Notes: generated by a model not told the origin, from the letters alone. Positions 12,231 through 23,862 are shown, counted from the stretch's first letter. The stretch is DNA of 64,000 bases from Pristionchus mayeri (GCA_036245805.1 BTRK01000002.1:12334689-12398688), one strand, 5' to 3'. A program made the numbers and translations.

Positions 12231-12595
12231 TAATATGTACTGTCATATATTATGTCTAAGGGGTTTCGCAGCAATATTACGAAGAAAACACATAACTTTA
12301 TATTCTACGTTTGTACTACCCCAGATTATGATAGATTGAATAACTGCGACCGACATGCGCGAACAATTGGAAACCAATATCAGCCGCAAACGACAAAACT
12401 GATTCGATAAACGGCTGCACGTAATAAATACTACACATGCCTGTATTGTGACGTGCGCAAAACCATGCAACCGAAACGGTACTTACCTTTTTTCACTAAT
12501 AATTGTTATCTAATCCTTTACAGAATTATGCATTCAACTATTAAACCATTGATAGAATTATTATATTGCCTTGATTTCAATATTCATTCGAATAT
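12231..12595. other. Intergenic, nothing recognised
   Basis: No exon of the family and no transposon ends were seen. The class I promoter of C1 begins at about 12596. Confidence 0.4.
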
Positions 12596-12698
12596 TTGAA
12601 CGTGACAAATCGACATTGAATTGTATCTAATTGATTCCCTCCCTCTCCTCCATTCATTCCCCCTCTTCTCCCTCTCTCCGAGTGGTCATCGCTCTGCA

Positions 12699-13467
12699 AT
12701 GGGTGACCCGAGCGTCGTTGTTAATTTTTTTTGTCTTATCTGATAATATTACGTTGTGTTTTACTTTTGTATTTCCTATCATGACCATGCCCTTAAGCAA
12801 ATGAGTTAGACTTATTGATGAGTATTTTGAATTTAAAATTAGTAAATTCCAGGAGCAATGCTTGATTTACACCGGCATTCTCATTGTGATCTTTGGCTGC
12901 ATATCTCTACCAATCATTTACTATTGGTGGAAAGAGAAACAACAGGCTAAGATTCTTCAAGGCCAATATAACGTCGTCATCCCGAGGTGATTCTGCCTAA
13001 TTTGTTCTGATCGATCATTTCTCATACTTCAGAGCCGCAATAGCCGCGCAGCAGCAGCAGCAGTTCCGCCAGGGCAACAACAACAACAACAACGATAATA
13101 CAAGCAACAAAAACAACATCAACGACGGAGACTTCCCACCGTTAGTAATCTTACTTCAATCCGTTGAGCACCAATTTTCAATTCAGGGTTTTTTTTCCGA
13201 ATTGGACTCCGAGAACGGCGTAAATTTTCATTTGCATAAATTCAGATCCGCGATGGCTCGGCCACTGTATCCGACTGGCCCCAACCAGCCCACTATGGTT
13301 GCCATGGCACAGAAGGACGAGAATGGAAAGGTCAAGTATGTGATGGTTAGTGATTTTAATATTTTAAATTGTTCATGAATATTTTAAAATCAATAAAATA
13401 TTGACTGTTTCAGGTTCCTGTAATGACTCAGCAAGTCAATAAGCAGTCGAACGGAGATGTTAATTAG
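12699..13467 (+). CDS. C1: intact TM protein with P tail
   Basis: Exons 12699-12719, 12853-12986, 13033-13140, 13246-13345, 13414-13467; 138 residues, all in phase; promoter 12596-12698. MGDPSVV, then TM helix EQCLIYTGILIVIFGCISLP and IIYYWWKEKQQAKILQ. The spacer is unusually long and rich in Gln/Asn (AAIAAQQQQQFRQG, then an Asn tract) ending DGDFPP. The P module is PLYPTGPNQPTMVAMAQKDE then GKVKYVM; the last exon is VPVMTQQVNKQSNGDVN. No signal peptide. The WW after the helix and the following Lys run suggest a membrane-interface anchor with a cytosolic tail. The 3' flank holds the conserved GATATCGAAAGTGAAAACGA. Confidence 0.8.
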
Positions 13468-13509
13468 TCGACCGAATACTGTAAAAACATGAGTAAACTG
13501 TCACGAGCA

Positions 13510-13560
13510 AGACATGAAGATATCGAAAGTGAAAACGAATTTGATAAAACTTCTGTATTC
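13510..13560 (+). promoter_or_regulatory. Conserved 3' flank motif of the family
   Basis: GATATCGAAAGTGAAAACGA followed by a GATAAA-type hexamer lies 45-70 bases after the stop. Recognisable copies follow C3 (about 36350), C4 (37401), the C pseudogene (35285), G1 (41028), G2 (44600), F4 (55562), G3 (57972), B3 (28945) and, decayed, B4 (34430). It is probably the 3' UTR with the poly(A) signal variant, or an inherited duplication-unit marker. Confidence 0.6.
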
Positions 13561-13826
13561 ACTAATGAGACTGTATCGACTTTACCACAGAATCTGTGTG
13601 TATATTATCAAACAACATAATATAAGAGTGCTTGTGTTTTCTTCCTAGCAGATAAATTCTCATATTTGTTACATAAAATTGTTGAAATTGTTATAATTTT
13701 ACTATGAACTTCCAATAATTGGACAATAGGTGACAATTCGAAATTGAATTTCATTTAATCGTTTCCCTCATCCCTCTCCATTCATTTCCCTTCTTCTTCC
13801 TCTCTCCGAGTGGTCATCGCTCTGCA

Positions 13827-15376
13827 ATGAATGACGTTGTGCGTTCATTCTTATATTTCTGTTGGGTTCAATTGCCTTTCCGATATATTTGCTATATGAT
13901 CAGGTTGTATCAAACGTGTCTGACAATTTTCATTTCTCACTGTTTTCTCCTCTCCTCTCCGTGGATGTTGGCTGATTTACTTTTTACATTATCAAGACCC
14001 TATCTCAAGCTTAAAGCAAAATTGATACGTCCTATGTGACGAGGCCACACTTGAAAAAAAAACAATTAGTCAGAAATTTTTGAGACAACCTAATATTAAA
14101 CACATGTGTTAGTTTATACTTCAAAGATGAATAATTTAGTCTCAAAATGTATACATTCCAGGAGCTTGGCTTGTTGATCACTGGTGCCATTATTGGCTTT
14201 CTCCTCTTTACCTGTATCCTCATGTCTCCCCCATTCATTTACATGTGGTGGAAAAAGAAGCAGCAAGCTAAGATTCTTCAAGAGCAAGACAAACAAGGAA
14301 TCAAGGATATCCCGAGGTGAATCTGACTGTTTTTCAGTCACTATTAGTCTGTTTTACATTAATTATCTTTTAGTGCCGCGATAGCGGCACAGCAACAGCC
14401 ACTGCTTCAGGGAAATTGCAACGGCATCCCGACGTGAGTGTTCTTCTATCGATATTTTGAACGATAATAATAACAGTAATAATATACTCATTTGATTTAT
14501 GCGGACTAGATTTACGCTTACCTACTTTCAGAGCCGCGATTGCTGCGCAAAATCGGATTCAGTGCAACAACGGCATCCCACCGTGAGTACTATTAATCAT
14601 TTGAGTCGTAATAAGATAAAAACAATTTAATAAATTAGTTTTAATAAATTCTTCTTTTGAATGTCCTGAGATACACTTCTGAAATATTTTAGAATAATAA
14701 TGGATTGTTAACAGAAACGCGAAAATGCGTGCCATCAGAACGGAACACGGTACGTATCTCAACGCGAGAGACAATAGTGTAGTGCAGGGAGACAATGGAG
14801 AATTGTGGTTAATCGAAGCCTATGTACACAATGTTATTATTACTGAACTTACTACTTTTATATATTTTTTTTGTAATGATCACTTAACAGTATCTGAACT
14901 CTAGCCTGGCTCATTATCGACGTACAAGTTATACCCGTTTCGATCCGATCGTTCGCAACACATGCACCTTGATTACTCCAGAAAAATAACTTTTAAAAAG
15001 GAAATTTGTAGTGAGAACTTTAGTTGTCGAAATAGGTACATAGTCTTTTGAAATCAAAAAGGAAATCGTATATTTTAATAGCAATGCATACACAAATGCA
15101 CAATTCCTGATTATAGCAGTGACTACTGTTAAGGTTGCGATGAGAGCTGGTGCTTCTCCCGTTCGCTACATTACATCTTATGCAAATGGCTCCATCGCTT
15201 TGCAATTGGATGTAAAGGATCATCTACTATGGTCGCCAGTGACGAATCGTGATGGATCGATGTCGTTCAAAAGCTGGCAGGGAAAATGGCTGGCCGCGTT
15301 GGCCGATGGAGTGGATCGAACTCGGTATAGGAGAACATCCATACGATTCTGGCTTGATGAGGACATTCCGAAGTGA
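13827..15376 (+). CDS. A4: intact TM + two spacers + trefoil, C-type TM exon
   Basis: Exons 13827-13838, 14162-14316, 14374-14433, 14532-14582, 14715-14832, 15134-15376; 212 residues, all in phase; promoter 13718-13826. MNDV, then ELGLLITGAIIGFLLFTCIL, PPFIYMWWKKKQQAKILQEQ: this TM exon is of the C1/C3 type, while the tail is trefoil (RAIRTEHGTYLNARDNSVVQ; VAMRAGASPVRYITSYANG; SWQGKWLAALADG; RFWLDEDIPK). It is thus a natural recombinant between the two tail classes. The last codons DEDIPK copy the end of a C-type TM exon, and the sequence CCGAAGTGATT holds both the stop (TGA) and a usable donor (AA|GTGATT, phase 2), so splicing into the exons at 15445 and beyond is possible. A 188-bp MITE lies in intron 1. 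Confidence 0.78.
13903..14090. mobile_element. Small mariner-type MITE in A4 intron 1
   Basis: Left end GGTTGTATCAAACGTGTCTG and right end CAGAAATTTTTGAGACAACC are imperfect inverted repeats; the right end is followed by TA. 188 bp, no coding capacity. Confidence 0.65.
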
Positions 15377-15444
15377 TTATTTCTTTTTTCTCTTATGTTT
15401 TCACAGTATCCACTTTATTCGGGATCCATTATATGATAGTTTAG

Positions 15445-16719
15445 AGCCGCTCTTGCTACGGAGCAGCGGCCGGTCCACCAGGGCACCAACAACGAGATCC
15501 CCCCGTTCGTATTAACTGAATTTTTAAAAAGAAAAAATCGTTTGATTCGATAGGTTGGTTACAAGCACACACATATTCAGAGCCGCAACAGATGCGCAGC
15601 AGCAACCGTTTCATCAGAACAACAATAACACCATCCCACCGTTAGTATTCTTACTTCAGTAATAACGATAATTATGGGAAAATAAGAAAAATGCGTTACG
15701 TTTCACAAGTCAATAGATGCATACATGCATTATTTGAGAATTGCTTCCCTACGTGAATATTTAGACAAATGATCAGTGACTTAACCTCGCTTAACCTCGT
15801 TTTTCCAATTGCGATTTTACTAGCACCGATGATGTTCTAGAAGGAAATCAATGTGTATGGCAATTGAGAGCCGAAATGGATCAGCGCCTGGAGCACTACT
15901 CGACGGGCCCCAATCAGCCCGCCCTGGCAGTTGTGGCACAGAAGGACGAGCATGGAAAGGTCAAGCTTGTGCTGGTTAGTAATTTGGGCTCTATTCCAGT
16001 ATCCAGGACCCAAGCATCGGACCCGAACTTTAAAAGAACATCATAATGAAGGATGCCGACGCAATCGCTCTCACTGCATCCTTGTGTGGTGTGGTGCTCG
16101 TCGTCCTCTTCACGTTCTTGTTCGTAATGTGTTGCTGCCCCAACGGAACGTGTGCTTCGAACCTGATAATAGCAAGAAGAGCACAACGCAACTTCTATCA
16201 AGCTCAGCAAGAGTATAACGGCATCCCGTGGTAGTTCTTTCCTATCTTTTCATTTTCACTCTAAGAGTTCATCGACTATCAATCAAATTTGAGAGCCGCC
16301 ATAGCAGCGCAGCAGCAGCCGATCCTTCAGAGCAACAACGACAGCATCCAGCCGTTAGTATTATTAATTTCATCCAAATATTAATACAAATATAAACATT
16401 TTATTTTGATACAAGGAAATTGATGAGTATTCTTGTGTACGTATTTAACTTTGTAATTTTTTTTGCAGGAAATGTTCAGAAGGGGATAATTTATGACTAA
16501 ATTCAGAGAAGCGATGGCTCCGCCCCAGAAACCAACTGCTCCCATCCAGCCCATCATGGTGGCCATGTCAAAGAAGGACGAGCATGGACAGATCAAGTAT
16601 GTGCTGGTCAGTGATGTCACTTTATATAAAAATATATTTTATGACATTTCCAGGTTCCAGTGATTAATCAAGCAGCCAATCTGCAGACGAACAGAAATGT
16701 AAAGAAGATGAGCGAGTAG
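15445..16719 (+). pseudogene. Trailing spacer and P-tail exons after A4, with a lone TM exon
   Basis: Family exons without their own promoter. Spacers: 15445-15504 (AALATEQRPVHQGTNNEIPP) and 15581-15640. P module: 15869-15974 (GPNQPALAVVAQKDEHGKVK). A TM unit is open at 16046-16234: MKDADAIALTASLCGVVLVV, then CCCPNGTCASN and QAQQEYNGIPW, stop 16232-16234. A further spacer is at 16294-16353, P exon 16507-16606 (APIQPIMVAMSKKDEHGQIK) and end exon 16654-16719 (stop 16717-16719). All phases match the family rule, so they could serve as alternative 3' exons of A4 or are remains of one or two genes that lost their 5' parts. After the TM exon, splicing at CCGTG|GTAGTT would create TGA, so that unit ends there either way. 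Confidence 0.55.
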
Positions 16720-16918
16720 ATAGAAGCCAAGAGTAAGCTGAGCACGAGAGATATCGACAACTAAACCACATATTCGATAAACGGATGTAACGAATATTCC
16801 ATTTTGAGCCTGACCGAATTGAGACTTCCGAAAAATCGAACTATACAAATGTTCTTCGTTTGTTCATTGGCGATTTGTATTGTTATCTTGCGAAACAGAC
16901 GCATTACTTCAAGTACTA

Positions 16919-17636
16919 CAGTACCGGACAAAAGTTTGGCCGCAAATTTCAAACTGTCGTAACTTTCTTCAATGATGAGATATTGATTAATTCTTTGGAC
17001 TGATCGGTAGGTAAACCATACGAGAATATAGCACTATGGCGTACGTAGAAATGCATTCGAAGCGCTAAAATCAGTGTGCAATCTTCGATTGTAAGGTCAG
17101 AAAAAATAATTGTAGGGTCTACCGATTTTTTCTAGCTTACCCCACTTCATGTGGAGGAAGTACAACCACTGTTATGTAGAATCCACCATCAAACTTGTTG
17201 AACGCATTTCGCAATCTCTGGGAAAACTATTTTGAAATCACCTCGAAATTTTCGTAAAAATTATATATCTTCGTTCTCCGTTGAGCTACGGGCCTCAAAT
17301 TTGGTAGGTAATATACAGTAATGATGGGCAAATATTGTGCCAAATCTGAGGCAGCTCGGGCACTCCATTCGAAAAATCGAAAAATCGTGGACCCAAATGT
17401 TGACCTATAGTCGGCTTTCTAAATGCGTGCACCTTAAAGTCTCAATTATTGCCAAGTTGTGGAGAATCTATCAATGTTCATGTGTGTGAAGTTGTGAAGT
17501 CAGATCTTTCCATTGACGGATTTTACATTTCGTAAAATGAAGAGTGTCAGAGGGCTCGGAATGAGCAAACGCGGGGAGATTTGGACGAGAATCTCTTCTC
17601 TCTGCAGAATTAGCAGTCTAATCACTCTGGTTAAAG
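16919..17636. mobile_element. Half of Tc1-like foldback FB3 (left arm)
   Basis: Begins after TA with CAGTACCGGACAAAAGTTTG and is nearly identical to the left arm and centre of the element at 27474-28922, up to TGGTTAAAG. There it is cut by the mariner copy starting at 17639. The right arm is absent. Confidence 0.85.
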
Positions 17637-17638
17637 TA

Positions 17639-18022
17639 TTGGGGTGTCCGGAAAGTTCGTATATTTTTTTGTTTTTATTTTTTATTCAATGCTTTACAAT
17701 TCTCAGTGTCCAATGTATGCCCCCTTCTTTCTCACTACCTCCCTCCAGCGATTGGGCAGGGTCTCGATTCCTCTCTTCCAGAATGCGGGTTTCTTCGAGA
17801 CCGCCCAGTTCACGAAAGCCCTCACAACTTCATCTCGATTCTTGAACTTCTTTCCTTTGCAGAAGTCAGAGAGAGAACGGAAGCAGTGGTAGTCGCATGG
17901 GGAGAGATCCGGGGAATACGGTGGATGGGGAATCCTCTCGATCTTCAGCTCGTCCATTTTCTTCTGGGTCATCTTCGCTCGATGTGGGCGAGCATTGTCC
18001 ACCAGAAGAAGAATTTTGCCCT
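17639..18022 (-). mobile_element. Truncated mariner copy (transposase C-terminal part)
   Basis: Starts with TTGGGGTGTCCGGAAAGTTC after TA (17637-17638), inserted inside foldback FB3. The minus strand 17703-18002 encodes the transposase C-terminal third in one frame, including LDNARPH-type and PYSPDLSPCDYHCF motifs and ending GAYIGH. Homology to the longer copy at 23863-25098 stops at 18022, where it abuts the eIF4G fragment, showing a deletion. Confidence 0.85.
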
Positions 18023-18091
18023 TAATTGCGCATTACCTCAGCGCTTTGAATGTTAGTTAAAAAGACGGGCGTTTGCTTAATGAATGGCGTA

Positions 18092-19877
18092 CCTCATTGA
18101 GAGCAGGAGATTCCCACACCTTGAGCTCGAGGAAATCGCATGTCAGTCCATAATTGGTGCTGGGAGTGACCTTATTGAGCAAGGCACGAACACTCCTGAG
18201 CAATGCCTGTAATATTAGGTATGCCAGTTGACAAAATTATTTCGCCAATTATGTCAATCAAGCCATTTACGCGGTCCTTCTATCAGGCTGGTGCATAAGT
18301 TTTGTCGCGTCCTACGTCTTAGGCATTCTGACCTCCAAAATTCGTTGTATTAATTTCAATACTATGCAGTAGTTATTATTCAATAAGTGAGTTTATACGC
18401 TCTTTTACGCGCTCTGCGCCATTCCTGTCAAGTCAGTCAGGAAGGAACAGTAATCACTCAAAGTTGTAACGATATCAGGATTAGTAATTCATTTCACGCA
18501 TCAGCGCATGTAGAAGAACAGGATTTATGCCGATCTAATGCAATAGGAATAAAGGTCTACACATGGGTATAATTTTTAGCCACTCTTGGACAATGAGAAG
18601 CGAACAACGTTCAAGAAATTTAGATGTGTTCACGTGATGTGGACAAACGGTAACGGTCAAACACAGTTTTACACGCCGAATTGTCTTCTAGATGGGCATA
18701 GAGACTCTAATAGTAGTTTAATATAATTCACCAAAGGTGTTCAGTTTACAAATATATTTTGGGTTCGATTGAGTTCTGCTGTGATAAGCTGCTTTGTGCA
18801 GACCGTTTGTATTGAAATCATACTGCCGAAATTTGCACTTTATTCAAATTCCTGCCTCGCACACAATTTTAATAGTGCATGGATTGTGATCATCTGAACC
18901 CTCAACCCATCCCTTGTCAGCACCTACTTTGGATAATTTCAGAAATCGACAGTTTTTGAATGGCGAACTGGAATTCAAAATACCTAAACTTGATTTTTTT
19001 GGTAAAATTGTACATGAATTGAATTTCTGAAAATGTCAATTTTTCTGCAATACGAGCATGTTTTGCCTAACATATTTCATGCGAAATTAGTGGCCCATGA
19101 GTGATAATTGGAAAGCACTTAGGTTGAGCTCATTTTGTATATTGTTGGTTTCAGGAGATTTAGCCAAGTTGTCTGTGAATCAGTGGCTTCGCGTAGATTC
19201 ATTTAACTATATCTTTGAATACGCTCAACAGAACACCATATCTTTCATATATTTTGAAAGAACACTTACGGTGCTTATCACTATTGCGCTGGAGATTGGA
19301 GCATTATCCGTCTCTGCGAACTAGCGCTCAGTCAATCAATTTGAAAAATTTTGCACGAACGTCAAATCAGATCATATTGCTATTTTCTCCAAATGCGGAG
19401 TGCATAATTCAGTTACACCCTATGGTTGCAATATACATGCATACCACTAACATACGCTAGGAGATCAGGCGACATAAATAACTGAGAAGCAAAATCGATG
19501 GAAAAATTATAAGCCGCCAAAATACGACAAAACTTATGCACCAACCTAATATATTGTATACTCACCCTCTTCTTGCTCGCCTCGCTCTCATCCACTCCCG
19601 TGCCCCTCTCCGGCCTCCACGGCTGCTCCGCCGTGTGCAGTTGCACGTTCGTGTGCACACGCCGAATCATATCTGCAGAATGGCGTATTTAAAGGTTTAT
19701 TTTTGTATAAATTAGTAATATCATTTTAAAAAATCTTTCGGATTATTGAAATGATGCTTTTTTATGCATTATCAATATAATGAATTCAAAAAAGCATGCT
19801 GAACGTGGTCACTCACTTATAGGAAATCTTAGCTGGTCGTTGGGCGCAACAGGCCTCCATTCTCTTCGCTCGTTGTT
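18092..19877 (-). pseudogene. eIF4G (IFG-1-like) fragment 2
   Basis: Three minus-strand exons: 19817-19877 (NNERREWRPVAPNDQLRFPI), 19566-19672 (MIRRVHTNVQLHTAEQPWRP, then ESEASKKR) and 18092-18206 (ALLRSVRALLNKVTPSTNY, then DFLELKVWESPALNE). The order matches eIF4G: a linker with a W-P stretch (AW-KP in vertebrates) directly before the MIF4G start (RKVRSILNKLTP). Exon phases agree and no stops are seen, but the rest of the gene is missing: the mariner at 17639 cuts the downstream side, and a non-autonomous element fills the intron between the last two exons. Overlaps in content with fragment 1, so it is an independent duplicate. Confidence 0.7.
18286..19546. mobile_element. Non-autonomous mariner-like element in eIF4G-fragment intron
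   Basis: Ends GGCTGGTGCATAAGTTTTGT and ACAAAACTTATGCACCAACC, TA at the right end. 1.26 kb, no recognisable transposase frame. Terminal repeats resemble those at 11233, 25164 and 62299, forming one family of related ends. Confidence 0.75.
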
Positions 19878-20590
19878 CTGTGAAGATATGAGTTGGAATT
19901 AGCAAATAAATGTGCACAATGTTAACATTTCCGCACCCGATTCCGCAGCTCAAATGTTTGATGCATTTGACGCATTCCTTGTTCGCGATTCATTACTTAG
20001 GCAAAGCTGAAATGCACACTGGAGATTATGCGAAGGCGAACATAAGGTAAAATATTTTTTGGGCGAAAGACTAGTCGCTTCTTTATTCGAAACAAACCGG
20101 AGAGGTGGTTTGCAGGAATATAAATTGGCAGATGAGGGAAGGCGTGAAGGAAATAACGTGTCTCCATTTTCGAAAATAATTGTCAATTGAAATGTGAAGG
20201 AGAACAGCCAGTGGGTTTGTGAGTGTCGATAAGAAGGGCAGCATAGGAAAATCAGGAATCGTGATTTATGATGCTCTAATTTGGACCGCCAGTGGGCGAA
20301 GCATGTGTGTAAGAATATGTGAAGAATCGATAGAAGCATCAGAGGAGAATGATGTTTTTCGAATGTGATATACTATTAAAAATTGTAAAAGGATCGATAT
20401 GAGTACAGAAAAATATGGACACAAGAGTAGCATAAAATATATTAACAAATTAAAGTCAAGTAATAATTAAATTAAAAACTCTAACAGTTCACACAGTTCT
20501 CATGCAATTACCTTATTCATAAGCAAGTTTGCAAATTTTATTAAAGGGAAAATAAAATACAAATTACAAAATTAAGTTTTCAAGAATATT
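19878..20590. other. Interval without a confirmed gene
   Basis: A minus-strand open frame at 19950-20339 has no recognised content. Further upstream eIF4G exons could lie here but none could be identified with confidence. Confidence 0.3.
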
Positions 20591-20663
20591 TTAACATATT
20601 CTATCCTCTTATCCACTCATTCTCCAACTCTTCCCTGCTCTTGAGCTATTGTAGCTCTCGCTT

Positions 20664-21075
20664 ATGGACAAAACATATACTGTCGTGGTTTATCTTCTTA
20701 CCATTTATACTGACAAAAAAATCGTTTATCAGATTGGAATCGGAATTTTGATCTTTACACTGGTCTTCGTAGCTATCTTCTATTGCATCGGATGCTACTT
20801 TGTGCGGAAATTTCTCAAGGAACGAGAAGAAGAAGAGAACAATCGTCGGTAAGTACACCCTATTTTAAAATTTCATAGAATATAACATATGTGGTTCCAA
20901 ACAACTTCAGCAATGCGATCCAACAGCAGTACCAGGCTCTGCCAGCTGGACCCAACCAGACCCAGTTCATTCCTGTGACTCAAAAAGATGCAGAATTTAC
21001 AAGAATAGTACGTTCTAACGAGTGGCGGGATGATAATTGGTAGATTCGATTCAGAAAGGATCCGTTGCCGAATGA
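20664..21075 (+). CDS. E1: divergent family member, TM + fused spacer/P exon
   Basis: Exons 20664-20848, 20911-21007, 21055-21075; 100 residues, in phase. The start MDKTYTVVVYLLTIYTDKK runs straight into the TM segment (IGIGILIFTLVFVAIFYCIG, then YFVRKFLKEREEEE). A short intron inside the first exon (acceptor TTTATCAG before 20733) is possible, as in sister genes. Exon 2 joins spacer-like AIQQQYQALPAG to P-like PNQTQFIPVTQKD in one exon, which separate exons encode elsewhere. The last intron is 47 nt. The final exon is KGSVAE. The upstream block (about 20590-20660) is only weakly like the family promoter. Confidence 0.65.
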
Positions 21076-21432
21076 GAAGAAGAACCGATGTCATACAATT
21101 CCATACACAACATCCTTGCACGATCAAATATTGGTGATCCGGGTAAACTTCGCGGAAACAACTGTAATGCAGCACCACTTGTTTATCCGCGTGCTAATAT
21201 TTTGTGCTTACATATTTTTAATATTAATTTACCTGCTTCGCATGCCATCCGATAATGATACGTGCACAATATTTGTTTTGCAAAGTGCACAAATCAAATC
21301 AACTTGTGGACAAAGGCCAATTTGCGTAATTGAATTATCTAGTTGTTATTTTCGTCGTCACGCTCGTTCGTTCATTCATTCCTCCTCTTCTCCCTCTTTC
21401 TGAGTGGTCAACTAGTCCTTCCCTCTCAATAC

Positions 21433-23805
21433 ATGGAGACTATTATGGTAAGGAATCTAGCAATTTTCTTCATTTTTTTTCGACGAATGCCGTTTTCCAA
21501 TTATGAAATCGTTCTGAAACTAAATATTGCATTCAGCATGACTACCAAATGATGATTAACAATATTTCAGATTTTCGTCATTATCATATCCGTGATTCTC
21601 TTCATTCTTCTCATAGATTGCGCGATTGGAATCTTTTACCTCCTCCAATTGAGAAAACTGAACAAAATGGAAGAAAAATCAAAAGAGGAACGTTACCACA
21701 GGTGCGTTAACAATTGTGTTTCAGTGAATTTGTCTTCACAATATTTGAATAATTCAACTGTTTAATATATACTCTTTGGAAACCCTTCTTCACCAAATCT
21801 AATTTCTGAGCTATATGAGTGACTATCTGAGAGGACTCACCTCAGGCCGTACAACAAAAAATGAAATTTCAAATACAAATTGCCCTAGGTGTAACTTTTC
21901 ACGTAGAGTTCGAAAATCGACCTTAGAAAGCCGTATCTCTCGCCCCTTATTTATCGTTACGCGCTGAACTTGAGCGGTCGGTTTTTGCAATTTTTGAACG
22001 GCTCATCCAAAACCCGTACATATATATTAAATCTGAAAGATCTCGACGTGGTAAGCATTTTTTCTGTTGGGAGTAAAAGGCTAGCTCATCTGTGAAAAAA
22101 GTTGAGGCCGTTTGAATTATTAAAATTTGTATTGTGAAAAGACTTTTTTCGGGGTGTATTTTTAAGTATGTTCATTCGATTCCCCGTGAAAAGTTACCCC
22201 TAGGCCCAAATTTTCATTCATAAATTCGCGAACCAATGATTTTTCCCGAAATGCGGAAAAAGGGAGTATGGTGAATCACTGAACTTCTGAAATTTCGCAC
22301 CTTTGCGATTTTGAACTTTTAGCTATTAGGAAAATAGGAGTACTTCAACTTTTTATGCATAATTAGAGATTATTCTCTTTAATAAACATGTCTTACGATA
22401 GCAACAAACCATTTTTTTCACTTCACATTTTCTCAAATTTGCACGTAGTAAACTCAACAGGCAGAAGCCACTTTACGCTTTACCCATAGCCATATTGTAG
22501 AATACCTCGGCATGTGTGAAAATTGGTGGAACAGTCCTCCTCCAATGTATCGGGAATATAGTTATTGACGCCCGAATATGGCTAAGATGAAAATGTTCGA
22601 AATATTTAAATTAATTTCGGAAGGTAATATTGAGAATTATGATTGGATATTGCTGTAAATAATGTTTTCGTAATCTGATGTATAAACTTTATCCAAAAAT
22701 ATACACCTCTTACCTTTTTTAAAAAATTCCGAAATTTTAGATATCTGAAAATTTCGATTTTTGAAAAATTGTTTAAACGATCGCGTTTACAGACGTATTT
22801 GATTCCTCACGTTATGAAAATATTATTTACATCAATATCCAATCATAATTCTCAATATTACCTTCCGAAATGAATTTAAATATTTCGTACATTTTCATAT
22901 GAGCCATATTCGGGCGTCAATAACTAGATCCCCGATACATTGGAAGAGGACTCTTCCACCAATTTTCACACATGCCGAGGTATTCTACAATATGGCTATG
23001 GGTAAAGCGTAAAGTGGCTTCTGCCTGTTGAGTTTACTACGTGCAAATTTGAGAAAATGTGAAGTGAAAGAATGGTTTGTTTCTATCGTAAGACATGTTT
23101 ATTAAAGAGAATAATCTCTAATTATGAATAAAAAGTTGAAGTACAGTATTGGGAACTTTTCCTAATAGCTAAAAGTTCAAAATCGCAAAGGTGCGAAATT
23201 TCAGAAGTTCAGTGATTCATCATACTTCCGCATTTCATTTTTCCGCATTTCGGGAAAAATCATTGGTTCGCGAATTTATGAATGAGATTTTGTTCCTAGG
23301 GGTAACTTTTCACGGGGAATCGAATGAACATACTTAAAAATACACCCCGAAAAAAGTCTTTTCACAATACAAATTTTAATATTTCAAATGGCCTCAACTT
23401 TTTTCACAGATGAGATAGCTTTTTACTCCCAACAGTAAAAATGTTTATCTCGTCGAGATCTTTTAGATTTACTATATATGTACGGGTTTTGGATGAACCG
23501 TTCAAAAATTGCAAAAACCGACCGCTCAAGTTCAGCGCGGAACAATAAATGAGGTGCGAGAGATACGGCTTTCTAAGGTCGATTTTCGAACTCTATGTGA
23601 AAAGTTACACCTAGGGCAATTTTTAGTTGAAATTTCATTTTTTGCTGTACGGTTAATAGGTAGAATTGCTCAATTCTCTCAGACAGTCACTCATATGAGC
23701 ACTCATGCCTTCTTCAGGAAGAACAGATTCTTATGTGAAGAGTGTGCTGACGATGCTCCCGCCCGCACAGCCCCCACTCCGAAGGCTGCAACCCCGAAAG
23801 AATGA
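21433..23805 (+). CDS. B2: intact short single-TM protein, foldback in intron
   Basis: Exons 21433-21447, 21571-21701, 23718-23805; 77 residues, in phase. Class II promoter 21298-21432. METIM, then IFVIIISVILFILLIDCAIG, FYLLQLRKLNKMEEKSKEER, then RKNRFLCEECADDAPART and a Pro/Ala/Lys tail ending TPKE. The B class differs from A/C in having one short tail exon, no spacer and no P or T module. Intron 2 is 2.0 kb, almost all of it foldback FB2; the gene survives because the splice sites are outside the insert. Confidence 0.75.
21812..23697. mobile_element. Foldback FB2, about 1.9-kb palindrome
   Basis: ATATGAGTGACTATCTGAGA at the left is mirrored by TCTCAGACAGTCACTCATAT at the right, and similarity continues inward for about 900 bp to a centre near 22740 (GAGAATTATGATTGGATATT on the left, its inverse near 22840). 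No transposase frame. Confidence 0.85.
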
Positions 23806-23862
23806 AACTGAATGCCAACGAGGATACGCATTGAGACAATATATCTCAATAGATAAATCATA

